DNA of 14,818 nucleotides. Source: Xanthobacteraceae bacterium (GTDB taxonomy: Bacteria; Pseudomonadota; Alphaproteobacteria; Rhizobiales; Xanthobacteraceae). A program made the position numbers and the translations under genes. Shown here in pieces: positions 1 to 6,592 of the stretch. The notes under the pieces are model-generated. The model did no database searches, had not been told where the DNA came from, and was given only the letters and a program-made list of their open reading frames with translations. Every line of letters starts with the position of its first letter. The first letter of the stretch is position 1. The stretch lies in NCBI GenBank assembly GCA_019746355.1, contig JAIESC010000204.1:1-14818 (forward strand), in the 5' to 3' direction.

Positions 1-291
1 GGGCGCGCTGGCCCAGTGACGTAGGGCCCGGCGCCTCCCGGCGCTCCAACGCGATGCCATTGTCGGGCACCGCACCCGGCTCCCTCTCCGAACGCCGTCG
101 ACGACGCCCTCGATTGAGCCTGGATGCGTTTCATAGAACAAAAAGAGAACTCAATGTCAACCCACGGTCGCGGCCTCACGCGGGGCCGACCTTGCAGTGT
201 CGATAATCGGTGTCCCCGATCCGGGCGGCGGCTCAGCGGAGAAGCCGATCGGCCTCGTCCATTTCGCGGGCCGCAACGCGCCGCGGCCAGC
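1..291. other. Left edge without a supported gene
   Basis: I find no recognisable gene here. Two frames stay open to the window edge. One is on the minus strand from an ATG at 134-132, giving about 44 residues rich in Gly, Ala and Arg. The other is on the plus strand and ends near 200. Neither has a convincing ribosome binding site or a composition I recognise. Either could be the end of a gene outside the window. Confidence 0.4.
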
Positions 292-579
292 TCATTCACC
301 GCGAGCGGCGCTTTGGCGATATCTTTTCAAGGCCGCGATGGCGTCGCGCAGCCAGACAACCGAACTGATAGCTGCCTCAAGGGCGGCGCTCCCGGTCGGA
401 TAAACTGCGCCGGAATAGCGGGCCATTGGCGTCCACAAGCCCGCGTCCTCCACGTCCCGGCGGAATTCCTCGAAACCGAACGTGTGGTCGGGACGCTCGA
501 ACAGATCGACACACCGGTCATGGTCGCCGTTCTCGATGCTGCGAAACACGGTCCACGTTTTGTCGATGCGTGCCGACAT
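292..579 (-). CDS. Conserved-looking hypothetical protein, 95 aa
   Basis: This is a small soluble protein of unknown function. It has a balanced, acidic/aromatic composition (WTVFRSIENGDHD near the N-terminus, GLWTPMARYSG in the middle, then a helical Ala-rich end), which fits a real gene better than a shadow frame. There is no signal peptide, membrane segment or catalytic motif I recognise. The ATG lies 1 nt from a 16-bp tandem-repeat array, so its leader and any ribosome binding site are made of repeat copies; AGAGC directly upstream is only a weak Shine-Dalgarno. It lies downstream of ratA on the same strand and may be co-transcribed through the repeats. Its coding status rests on composition and position only. 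Confidence 0.6.
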   Translation of the reverse strand: MSARIDKTWTVFRSIENGDHDRCVDLFERPDHTFGFEEFRRDVEDAGLWTPMARYSGAVYPTGSAALEAAISSVVWLRDAIAALKRYRQSAARGE

Positions 580-580
580 A

Positions 581-660
581 GCTCTAAGTCATCTTGGCTC
601 TAAGTCATCTTGGCTCTAAGTCATCTTGGCTCTAAGTCATCTTGGCCCTAAGCCGTCTTG
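581..660. repeat. 16-bp tandem repeat, 4 perfect copies plus one diverged copy
   Basis: The unit GCTCTAAGTCATCTTG occurs four times without a mismatch at 581-596, 597-612, 613-628 and 629-644. A fifth copy at 645-660, GCCCTAAGCCGTCTTG, differs at three positions. The fifth copy contains the last codons and stop of ratA (Lys-Thr-Ala-stop on the minus strand). The array therefore looks like an expansion of the ratA 3' end into the spacer before the next gene. On the minus strand each perfect copy contains ATG-ACT-TAG, a two-codon start-stop mini-ORF, and its frame shifts from copy to copy because the unit length is not a multiple of three. Confidence 0.95.
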
Positions 661-1109
661 CGCCCGTAGACCTGATCGGCGCGGTGCTCGAAGGCTGTGG
701 CGAAGCGCCGGAACGCGGTGTCGAACATGGCGCCCATCAGCATGCCGAGCGTGCGGCTTCTGAACTCGTAGTCGATGAAGAATTCGATGTCGCAGGCCTC
801 GTCGCCCGCGGGCCGGAAGGTCCAGCGGTTCTGCATGTGGCTGAACGGGCCCTGCAGGTATTCGACCAGGATGTTCAGCTTGGGCCGGTCGAGCGTGACG
901 CGGCTGCGGAAGGTCTCGCGCACGAGCTTGAACGACACCGTCATGTCGGCGACGATCACCTCCACGCCCTCCTCCCCGGGCGTGCGCTGGCGGACCTTCA
1001 GGTCGCGGCACATCGGCACGAACTCCGGATAGCGCTCGACGTCGGCGACCAGATCGAACATATGGGCCGCCGAATGGCGCACGCGGCGCTTGGTCGAGAA
1101 TGTCGGCAT
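648..1109 (-). CDS. ratA: RatA/COQ10 family protein (START-like fold)
   Basis: This 153-aa protein belongs to the family that contains mitochondrial Coq10 (a ubiquinone-binding START-domain protein) and E. coli RatA, which was reported as a ribosome-association toxin. The family is a single START/polyketide-cyclase-like domain, and this protein is full length for it. Recognisable pieces are an N-terminal strand with the pattern TFSTKRRVRHSAAHMFDLV, then ERYPEFVPMC, and a C-terminal amphipathic helix (LGMLMGAMFDTAFRRFATAFEHRA) that usually closes the lipid cavity. The ATG lies 5 nt after the lipA stop codon, so the two genes almost certainly share a transcript. The lipA-ratA order is common in alphaproteobacteria. 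A role in quinone handling is more likely here than a toxin role, but this is inference from the family. The stop codon sits inside the last unit of the downstream 16-bp repeat array. Confidence 0.9.
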   Translation of the reverse strand: MPTFSTKRRVRHSAAHMFDLVADVERYPEFVPMCRDLKVRQRTPGEEGVEVIVADMTVSFKLVRETFRSRVTLDRPKLNILVEYLQGPFSHMQNRWTFRPAGDEACDIEFFIDYEFRSRTLGMLMGAMFDTAFRRFATAFEHRADQVYGRKTA

Positions 1110-1114
1110 GAATG

Positions 1115-2128
1115 TCAGGGGGCGGTGACGCCCTCGCCCATCGCCTTCAGTCTTGCCGCCTCAAGTCTTGCCGCCTCAAGTCTTGCCGCCTCAAGTCTTG
1201 CGGCCTTCAGCCGGGCAAAGTCTTCGCCGGCGTGATGCGACGAGCGCGTCAGCGGCGACGCCGAGACCATCAGGAAGCCCTTGGCATAGGCGACGGTCGC
1301 AAGCGACTTGAACTCGTCCGGCGGCATGAAGCGCACCACCGGGTGGTGCTTGCGGGTCGGCTGCAGGTACTGGCCGATGGTCAGGAAATCGACGCCGGCC
1401 GAGCGGAGGTCGTCCATCACCTGGAGGATCTCGTTCCGCTCCTCGCCGAGCCCGACCATGATGCCGGATTTGGTGAACATGGCGGGGTCGATCTCCTTCA
1501 CCTGCTGCAGGAGCCGCAGCGAGGCGAAATAGCGCGCGCCGGGCCGCACGGTCAGATAGAGCGACGGCACGGTCTCAAGGTTGTGGTTGAACACGTCGGG
1601 CCTGGCTTGCACGACGCGTTCGACCGCGCCGTCCTTGCGCAGGAAATCCGGCGTCAGGATTTCGATGGTGGTGTCCGGACAACGGTCGCGGATGGCGCCG
1701 ATGGTCTGCGCGAAATGCTCCGCGCCGCCGTCCGCCAGATCGTCGCGATCAACCGAGGTGATGACCACGTGGGCGAGCCCGAGCTTGGCGGTGGCCTCCG
1801 CCACATAGGCCGGCTCGTTCGGATCGAGCGCGCCGGGCAGCCCGGTCTTGACGTTGCAGAAGGCGCAGGCCCGCGTGCAGGTGTCGCCCATGATCATGAA
1901 GGTGGCGTGCTTCTTGTCCCAGCATTCGCCGATGTTGGGGCAGCCCGCCTCCTCGCAGACCGTATGCAACCCGTGCTCCTTGACGATGGCGTGGGTCGCG
2001 GCATAGCCCTTCGACACCGGCGCCCTGACGCGGATCCAGTCGGGTTTGCGCAGCGCGGCGCTGTCGGGCCGATGCGCCTTTTCCGGGTGGCGCGGCCTGC
2101 CTGCGGTGTGGTCGAGCACGACGGTCAT
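1115..2128 (-). CDS. lipA: Lipoyl synthase LipA
   Basis: This radical-SAM enzyme inserts two sulfur atoms into protein-bound octanoyl chains to make lipoate for the E2 subunits of 2-oxoacid dehydrogenases. All cluster ligands are visible. C58, C63 and C69 ([12 protein letters not shown]) bind the auxiliary 4Fe-4S cluster, and C84, C88 and C91 (CTRACAFC) bind the radical-SAM cluster. The C-terminal RSS motif (RSSHHA, residues 295-300) supplies the serine ligand of the auxiliary cluster; the usual RSSYHA has Tyr where this has His. The protein is 337 aa. The excess over the usual length comes from about 30 residues after the RSS motif, built from AARLE repeats. An AAGGGG Shine-Dalgarno lies just before the ATG. 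It is divergent from the ABC transporter gene (88-bp spacer), directly upstream of ratA, and separated by the accessory block from pdhC and lpdA, whose products need or recycle lipoate. Confidence 0.97.
   Translation of the reverse strand: MTVVLDHTAGRPRHPEKAHRPDSAALRKPDWIRVRAPVSKGYAATHAIVKEHGLHTVCEEAGCPNIGECWDKKHATFMIMGDTCTRACAFCNVKTGLPGALDPNEPAYVAEATAKLGLAHVVITSVDRDDLADGGAEHFAQTIGAIRDRCPDTTIEILTPDFLRKDGAVERVVQARPDVFNHNLETVPSLYLTVRPGARYFASLRLLQQVKEIDPAMFTKSGIMVGLGEERNEILQVMDDLRSAGVDFLTIGQYLQPTRKHHPVVRFMPPDEFKSLATVAYAKGFLMVSASPLTRSSHHAGEDFARLKAARLEAARLEAARLEAARLKAMGEGVTAP
1151..1210. repeat. 15-bp in-frame tandem repeat in the lipA 3' end
   Basis: The unit TCTTGCCGCCTCAAG is repeated perfectly at 1151-1165, 1166-1180 and 1181-1195. 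A fourth copy at 1196-1210 differs at three positions, and a part copy (GCCTTCAG) lies just outside at 1143-1150. Because the unit is 15 bp, each copy adds five residues (AARLE, or AARLK at the ends) to LipA without disturbing the frame. The pattern should continue as one charged helix. Confidence 0.95.
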
Positions 2129-2216
2129 GCTGCCCCTTACTTACGGACCCGGCCGCCCGACCGCAACTGCCGCCCGATCCGCGCCCATTTCTGCGGCATT
2201 CGGCTACACTGCGCCC

Positions 2217-3695
2217 ATGACAATGCCATCCACGACACGTCCAGTCCCGGCAACGCCGATCACCGCCGTCGAGCTCGCCCGGCTGATGATCTGCACCCCG
2301 CTTTTCATCATGCTGGGCGTGATGACGATCGAGGCGGCGCTGAACGCCACCACGACCTATCTGGTGATCCAGACCGGCCGCGACGTCGCCGAGGGCCGGT
2401 TCATCATCGACGACCTGATGTGGATCTTGGCGGCCCAGTCGGCGTCCTACGTGGTCGGCGCATCAAGCTGGATCTTCGCGGAGCGTGCCGGCTTTCTGGC
2501 CTATGGCCGCTACATGCTGCGCTTTGCCCGCGACAACCGGCATCACACCCAGCTCTTGGCCGACAAGGACGCGCGCGAGCAGGTCGAGCCGTTCCTCACC
2601 GGCGAGACCTTCGAGGTGTATTTCCACCTGATCTACGAGATCGAGGGCGACCTGCGCATCCTTTTGGCGCTCGTGCTCAACATCATCGTGCTCGGCACCC
2701 AGATCGACGGTTCGCTGCCGATCGCCTATGCGCTGGTGATTGCCACGCTGTTCCTGATGCAGTGGCTGATGCGCAAGCGGATCGCGGCGGCGTACCTGGA
2801 AAACCAGCGCATGAACAACCGGATGACCGCGCAGGGCTATACCGCCTGGGACAACGTGTTCAGCGGCAACCGCTACAATCTGCGGCTCTGGTCCGCGGGC
2901 TTCAAGGACCGGTTGCGCAGCGGCCTGGCCGCGCAGATCCGCGCGATCATGACCAAGGAGTGGCTGAGCGCCGCGAGCGGCATCATCAGCCTCGCGATCG
3001 TGTTCGGGGCGATGGCATGGACCGCCTATCGCTATGCGGGCGACATGACGGTCCTGATCGCGCTCGCGGCGACGTTGCCGCGCCAGATCGAGATGACGCA
3101 CGACGTGCATTCGTTCACGTCGGGATGGAACGATCTGCTGGCACAGTGGACGCGGCTGCGTGGCGTCGCCGCCAACATGCATCCCCCGGTCGATCCCGGT
3201 TTCGACGCGCGGGTGAAGTTCGACCGCCTGGTGCTGCGCGAGGGCGCGCACGCGAACACGGTGGCGAAGCTCGACGACGCGATGAACCTGATCCTTTCGC
3301 AGCCGACCGGGCGCATCAACGTGCGCGGGCCGAATGGCGCGGGTAAATCGACATTGCTCGCAAGCCTGAAGTCGCTCGTGAAGACGCGGGCCTACTACTG
3401 GCCGACCGCCGACCGGTTGGCCTTCCAGTTCGCGCAGGGCCAGGACGAGGTCGAGATCGACGAGGACGGCGAACCGCTGCCGCCGAGCGAGACGAAGAAG
3501 GCGGGCTTCTCGTCGGGCGAGCGGCAGCTCCGCGCCTTGCGGGAGATCGTGCGGTACACCGACGCACCGATCTATCTGCTCGACGAATGGGATGCCAATC
3601 TCGATCCCAGCAATCGCGCCGCCGCCGATGCATTGGTCGAGGAGCTTGCCCGCAGAGCCCGCGTGGTCGAGATTTCGCACCGCGACCGGGTCTGA
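2217..3695 (+). CDS. ABC transporter, membrane and ATPase domains in one chain
   Basis: This 492-aa protein fuses a membrane domain to an ATP-binding domain, so it should dimerise as an exporter-type half transporter. Residues about 25-185 contain hydrophobic helices (MICTPLFIMLGVM, ILLALVLNIIVLG, YALVIATLFLM), with another pair at about 250-290. The ATPase part has Walker A GPNGAGKST (371-379), a signature loop FSSGE (431-435), Walker B with catalytic Glu IYLLDE (452-457), a D-loop NLD (461-463) and a switch His in ISHRD (H488). Only about 60 residues separate Walker A from the signature, much less than usual, so most of the helical subdomain is missing or shrunken. The start is the ATG at 2217, because the upstream in-frame codons are rich in shadow-like residues. 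There is no clear Shine-Dalgarno. The substrate is unknown. A Bug binding protein gene follows 31 nt downstream. Confidence 0.85.
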   Translation: MTMPSTTRPVPATPITAVELARLMICTPLFIMLGVMTIEAALNATTTYLVIQTGRDVAEGRFIIDDLMWILAAQSASYVVGASSWIFAERAGFLAYGRYMLRFARDNRHHTQLLADKDAREQVEPFLTGETFEVYFHLIYEIEGDLRILLALVLNIIVLGTQIDGSLPIAYALVIATLFLMQWLMRKRIAAAYLENQRMNNRMTAQGYTAWDNVFSGNRYNLRLWSAGFKDRLRSGLAAQIRAIMTKEWLSAASGIISLAIVFGAMAWTAYRYAGDMTVLIALAATLPRQIEMTHDVHSFTSGWNDLLAQWTRLRGVAANMHPPVDPGFDARVKFDRLVLREGAHANTVAKLDDAMNLILSQPTGRINVRGPNGAGKSTLLASLKSLVKTRAYYWPTADRLAFQFAQGQDEVEIDEDGEPLPPSETKKAGFSSGERQLRALREIVRYTDAPIYLLDEWDANLDPSNRAAADALVEELARRARVVEISHRDRV

Positions 3696-3726
3696 CCGCA
3701 AAAGAACCGAGATCGGGAGGAGAACA

Positions 3727-4707
3727 ATGTTGAGCCGCAGGGCGCTTGTGCTGGGCGCCGCCGTCAGCGCGCTTTCGTTGCGCGCCCAGCGGGCCCAGGC
3801 GCAGGCCTTTCCGAGCCGCACCATCACCATCGTCGTGCCGTACCCGCCCGGCGGGCCGATCGACTCGCTGGCGCGGCTGATCGCGCAGGAGGCGTCGGCC
3901 GATCTCAAGCAGCCGGTGGTGGTGGAGAACCGGCCCGGTGCCGGCGGCGCGCTTGGCACCGGCGCGGTCGCCCGCGCCGAGCCTGACGGGTACACGCTCA
4001 TTCTCGGCACCAACCAGACCCACGCCACCAACCAAAGCCTGATCAAGAACTGGCCGTCCGACGCGGTGAAGGATTTCGCGCCGGTCGCAGGCGTCGCGGC
4101 GATGCCGCACCTGCTGGTCGTCCGCAAGGAGTTCGAGGCGCAGAGCGTGGCCGACGTGGTGAAGATGGCCAAGGCCAAGCCCGGCACGCTGACGTTCGGA
4201 TCGATGGGCAACGGCTCGGGCGCGCACCTCGCCGGCGAGCTGTTCAAGACCAAGGCCGGCATCGACATGCTGCATGTTCCCTACAAAGGGCTCGCGCCGA
4301 TGACCACGGAGCTCCTGGCCGGCCGTGTCGACCTTTCCATCGCGCCGCTGCCGGGGCTGATCGCCCAGCAGATCGCCTCAGGCAACATCCGCGCGCTCGG
4401 CATCGCCAGCGCCGCGCGCACGCCGCAGCTCGACAAGGTGCCGACGTTCGCCGAAGGCGGTATCGCGGGCGTCGAGGCCGACGCGTGGTCGGCGCTGTTC
4501 GCGCCGGCGAAGACGCCTGCCCCGGTGATCGACCAGCTCTACAAGGCAATAGCCGCGGCGATGGCCAAGGAGAGCGTCCGCGCCAATCTCGCGCGGCAGG
4601 GCCTGCCGGTGGCGGTGAAGACGCCCGCGGAAATGTCGGCGATGCTGCCCGGCGAAGTGGCGAAATGGGCGGCGGTGGTCAAGACCGCGAACGTGACGGT
4701 GGATTAA
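3727..4707 (+). CDS. Bug-family (TTT) periplasmic binding protein
   Basis: This is a 326-aa extracytoplasmic solute receptor of the Bug/TctC family, which captures carboxylates or related small acids for tripartite tricarboxylate transporters. The N-terminus MLSRRALVLGAAVSALS is a signal peptide with a twin-arginine look, and a likely cleavage follows AQAQA near residue 27. The mature part has the family hallmarks: VVPYPPGGPIDSLARL (ligand-loop Asp), VVVENRPGAGG, ARAEPDGYTL, VPYKG, and the terminal helix block. A strong GGGAGGAG Shine-Dalgarno at 3715-3722 fixes the ATG. It is co-directional with the ABC gene (31-nt gap) and probably in the same operon. No tctA or tctB membrane gene is in the window, so it is an orphan receptor here. 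The ligand cannot be told from sequence. Confidence 0.93.
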   Translation: MLSRRALVLGAAVSALSLRAQRAQAQAFPSRTITIVVPYPPGGPIDSLARLIAQEASADLKQPVVVENRPGAGGALGTGAVARAEPDGYTLILGTNQTHATNQSLIKNWPSDAVKDFAPVAGVAAMPHLLVVRKEFEAQSVADVVKMAKAKPGTLTFGSMGNGSGAHLAGELFKTKAGIDMLHVPYKGLAPMTTELLAGRVDLSIAPLPGLIAQQIASGNIRALGIASAARTPQLDKVPTFAEGGIAGVEADAWSALFAPAKTPAPVIDQLYKAIAAAMAKESVRANLARQGLPVAVKTPAEMSAMLPGEVAKWAAVVKTANVTVD

Positions 4708-4800
4708 ATCCGTTTCGGTTCGATCCGCGCCGATCACCGCTTCGGCCATACACCTTCGAACCTTGGCTTTGAATTTGGACACCCGGGCCAGCCCGCGGGA

Positions 4801-5008
4801 CGCGCTTCCCCTCGAAAGAGGGCTTGGAGCGCCGAGAGGCGCCAGAAGCGTGCGAAGCTCCTTGACCGGCTTTGCGAAAGCCGGCTACGCGCCAAGATTC
4901 GGGGACTTATAGGCTTGAGGCAGGGCAATCGCTCCAGGTTTACGGTAAGCCCGCAATATCAAGTGGAGCATGTAACTGGTCGTGTCGAAACTGGCGAAGC
5001 TTTTCGCC
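4801..5008. other. Hairpin-dense non-coding segment, possible structured RNA or folded DNA element
   Basis: This is the main content of the gene-free gap 4708-5073. On the plus strand, 4801-4808 pairs with 4845-4852 (8 bp, one G-T). It encloses CCCTC-GAAA-GAGGG (4809-4822) and GCGCC-GAGA-GGCGC (4829-4842), forming a three-way junction with two GNRA loops. Then follow CCGGCTTT-GCG-AAAGCCGG (4866-4884) and an outer stem GCTCCA/TGGAGC (4931-4936/4964-4969) stacked on GGTTT-ACGGT-AAGCC (4937-4951). Last is GGCGAA-GCTT-TTCGCC (4993-5008). There is no T-tract after the hairpins, so simple terminators explain it poorly. I do not recognise a known RNA family, and GC-rich DNA makes some hairpins by chance. 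Confidence 0.4.
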
Positions 5009-5073
5009 CAAATCGACGGGTGAAGCTCATCTCTTCCGGGCCACTGACGTTGAGATAGATGCGCTTCTGACGC

Positions 5074-5277
5074 CTAAGCTTGGGCTTCTCCTGTCTCCGG
5101 CAACGTGATCCAAGGCGCCTGGCGAATGAGGAACCTTGCGCCGCCAATATCAATCTTGCGGTGAAAAGCACGAGAGATGTCGCCCACAAGGCCAATCGCC
5201 GCCTTGTAAGCCTCGTCGGTTATGGATGTTTCTTGCTCCGATGCTTCGCTGCGCGCCCGTAAGTTCAGGTGCTTCAC
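5074..5277 (-). CDS. Small unknown ORF behind the toxin-antitoxin pair, 67 aa
   Basis: This is a GTG-started frame 6 nt after the antitoxin stop codon and on the same strand, so it could be the third gene of the operon. The composition is protein-like (ARSEASEQETSITDEAYKAA, then IDIGGARFLIRQAPW), with a likely helix followed by strands and no signal or membrane segment. There is no good Shine-Dalgarno, so it would depend on coupling to the antitoxin. I do not recognise the family. Another frame stays open from 5195 down to 4959, so the ORF may be the front part of a longer gene broken by a frameshift. Confidence 0.4.
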   Translation of the reverse strand: MKHLNLRARSEASEQETSITDEAYKAAIGLVGDISRAFHRKIDIGGARFLIRQAPWITLPETGEAQA

Positions 5278-5283
5278 GCCGCG

Positions 5284-5622
5284 CTAGAGAATGGCTTCGA
5301 TCCCTTTCCGCTGAATGACATTCAGCAGCGCAAGGGCCGCGCCGGTCGGCTCTTTCGTGCCGCGCTCCAGTTGCGAAACATAGCCAACGGTCAGGTTCAG
5401 ATGCCGCGCAAAGACGGCTTGGCTCATGTTCGCGCGCTCGCGCAGCTTGCGAACCTGCGCGCCGCTGATCCGGACAACCTTCGGCGCGTTCTCGGGCCCA
5501 AGATGCCGAAGCGTAATCTTGTCGTGGGTCGCCTTGTCCAGAAGGTCAGCCTTATGCATGTCGCTTGCGGTTTGCAGCAGCGCCTTGGCAAGGTTGCTAG
5601 TTTTTTTCTTCTTCTTCGGCAT
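5284..5622 (-). CDS. higA: HigA-type antitoxin, XRE/Cro helix-turn-helix
   Basis: This is a 112-aa antitoxin and autoregulator of a type II toxin-antitoxin pair. A lysine-rich start (MPKKKKKTSN) leads to a helix-turn-helix at about residues 54-100: SGAQVRKLRERANMSQAVFA, then LNLTVGYVSQLERG, with the SQLERGTKEP signature of the XRE family. It overlaps the upstream toxin gene by 26 bp. Toxin-first order is typical of higBA and unlike relBE. The protein should bind and neutralise the toxin and repress the promoter at 6005-6033 with it. The overlap contains an A7 run on the coding strand (5601-5607). Confidence 0.9.
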   Translation of the reverse strand: MPKKKKKTSNLAKALLQTASDMHKADLLDKATHDKITLRHLGPENAPKVVRISGAQVRKLRERANMSQAVFARHLNLTVGYVSQLERGTKEPTGAALALLNVIQRKGIEAIL

Positions 5623-5986
5623 CGTCGATCTCCTTTATTAGTCCGTCCGTGATTGCGCGAGCAATCTGGCGGTCGGCCGCGTCGAGCCAGCCTTTGGCGA
5701 TGTCGCGGGTCGTCGCCAGTTCGTCATCGTCGATGTTGTCGCGCTCGCTCTTGGCAAAGCCGTAGAGAAACACCGCCTTCGCCGTCCGCCGGTACGCGAT
5801 CAACACCCGATAGCCGCGCGAGCGTCCTTGCCCCTGCCGCGCGAGCCGCTGCTTAACGACGCCGCCGCCCAAATCGGCATCCACCAAACCACGCTCGGCC
5901 CGGCGGACCGCTTCGCGCAGCCTGCGGTCGGATAAACGCTCACGGCCGGCAAACCGCGCAAACCATCGGGTCTTGAAAATCCTCAC
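5597..5986 (-). CDS. higB: HigB-like toxin, RelE/ParE superfamily
   Basis: This is a 129-aa toxin of the RelE superfamily (YgjN/HigB type), which in this family are ribosome-dependent mRNA interferases. The core reads LSDRRLREAVRRAERGLVDA, then GVVKQRLARQGQGRSRGYRV, LIAYRRTAKAVFLYGFAKSE. This is the usual strand pattern with the GRSRGYR basic loop and the FLYGFAKSE strand, followed by a C-terminal helix. The start is a GTG at 5986 with GGGGG about 5 nt upstream; no in-frame ATG fits better. A promoter lies 19 nt upstream. The acidic C-terminus (DDAEEEEKN) is encoded by the overlap with higA. Confidence 0.9.
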   Translation of the reverse strand: MRIFKTRWFARFAGRERLSDRRLREAVRRAERGLVDADLGGGVVKQRLARQGQGRSRGYRVLIAYRRTAKAVFLYGFAKSERDNIDDDELATTRDIAKGWLDAADRQIARAITDGLIKEIDDAEEEEKN

Positions 5987-6004
5987 ACATCCCCCGAGCC
6001 ATAA

Positions 6005-6033
6005 ACTATAATACTATGAACTATAATATTCAA
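6005..6033 (-). promoter_or_regulatory. Promoter and likely operator of higBA
   Basis: Read on the minus strand, TTGAAT (6033-6028) and TATAGT (6010-6005) are separated by exactly 17 bp, a good sigma-70 layout. It gives a leader of only about 10-15 nt before the toxin GTG. The element is an AT-rich island in GC-rich DNA. It contains the direct repeat AACTATAATA at 6004-6013 and 6019-6028 (15-bp period), a plausible binding site for the antitoxin. Confidence 0.65.
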
Positions 6034-6149
6034 GCCCGCCGAGCGCGCGCCCCAGCCCTTGGAAATTCAAGGCCTTGAGAGCATCGCGTTCCGGGCCGCC
6101 TAGCGCGCAGCTTGCTGATTCCATCGATTCACCATTGGAGAACCGCGCC

Positions 6150-6518
6150 ATGAAGGCTCTTCATCGCTCTTTTCGCTTTGCCGACGGTCGGCTTGTGAAA
6201 TGCGAACCACCGGACTGGTTCGCGAGAGCAACAGCGGCCGATGTCAGTTGGAATGTTCTACTGAAGCAAGCCGGTGCGACGGCAATCGAGGATTTCGGAG
6301 AACACGGCGACACACTGGATATCCATGAGGGTCGTGACGGTGACTGCTTCATTGGCTATTGGGACTCAAACAAGTGCATCGCCAATATCTTTATCGACAA
6401 CATCGCGGACTACCTGCTTTTCCGCGCGACCTACATCGCACCGCTGGCGAGGCTGACCATGGAGTCCGACCGACACTACGAATGGCAGAAGGGCAATAAA
6501 GCCAAAGCCGCGCGCTAG
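6150..6518 (+). CDS. Hypothetical protein, 122 aa
   Basis: This is a soluble protein of unknown function. Recognisable patches are RFADGRLVKCEPPDWF, EDFGEHGDTLDIHEGRDGD, FIGYWDSNKCIANIF and a basic tail (KGNKAKAAR). The ATG at 6150 is preferred over the upstream in-frame start at 6075 because GGAG lies 9 nt before it. It is divergent from higBA. The mix of acidic and aromatic residues and lower-GC codons than the flanking pdh genes suggest acquired DNA. No known domain is apparent. Confidence 0.7.
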   Translation: MKALHRSFRFADGRLVKCEPPDWFARATAADVSWNVLLKQAGATAIEDFGEHGDTLDIHEGRDGDCFIGYWDSNKCIANIFIDNIADYLLFRATYIAPLARLTMESDRHYEWQKGNKAKAAR

Positions 6519-6592
6519 ACCCGCCCGCCAACCGTCACCGGACGAATTTTGGGGTTTCTAGAATTGAGCTAAGTGCTGGCGCCCCAGCGTTG

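Noticed and set aside
581..660. CRISPR array
   Set aside because: The 16-bp units are directly adjacent with no spacers, so this is a simple tandem repeat. The same applies to 1151-1210.
648..1109. Calling ratA a member of a toxin-antitoxin pair here
   Set aside because: No RatB-like partner is present, and the lipA-linked context favours the COQ10-like quinone role.
1112..3346. Very long plus-strand open frame (744 codons) across lipA and the ABC gene
   Set aside because: It is antisense to lipA, whose Cys motifs are intact, and out of frame with the ABC gene. Its Arg/His/Gly-rich composition is that of a GC-rich shadow frame.
2463..4268. Long minus-strand open frame (601 codons) opposite the ABC and Bug genes
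   Set aside because: The plus-strand proteins have clear family motifs, and this frame has none and an Arg-rich shadow composition.
4866..4884. The 8-bp hairpin as the terminator of the Bug gene
   Set aside because: It lies about 160 bp past the stop codon and has no T-tract on either strand, so I list it as part of the hairpin cluster instead.
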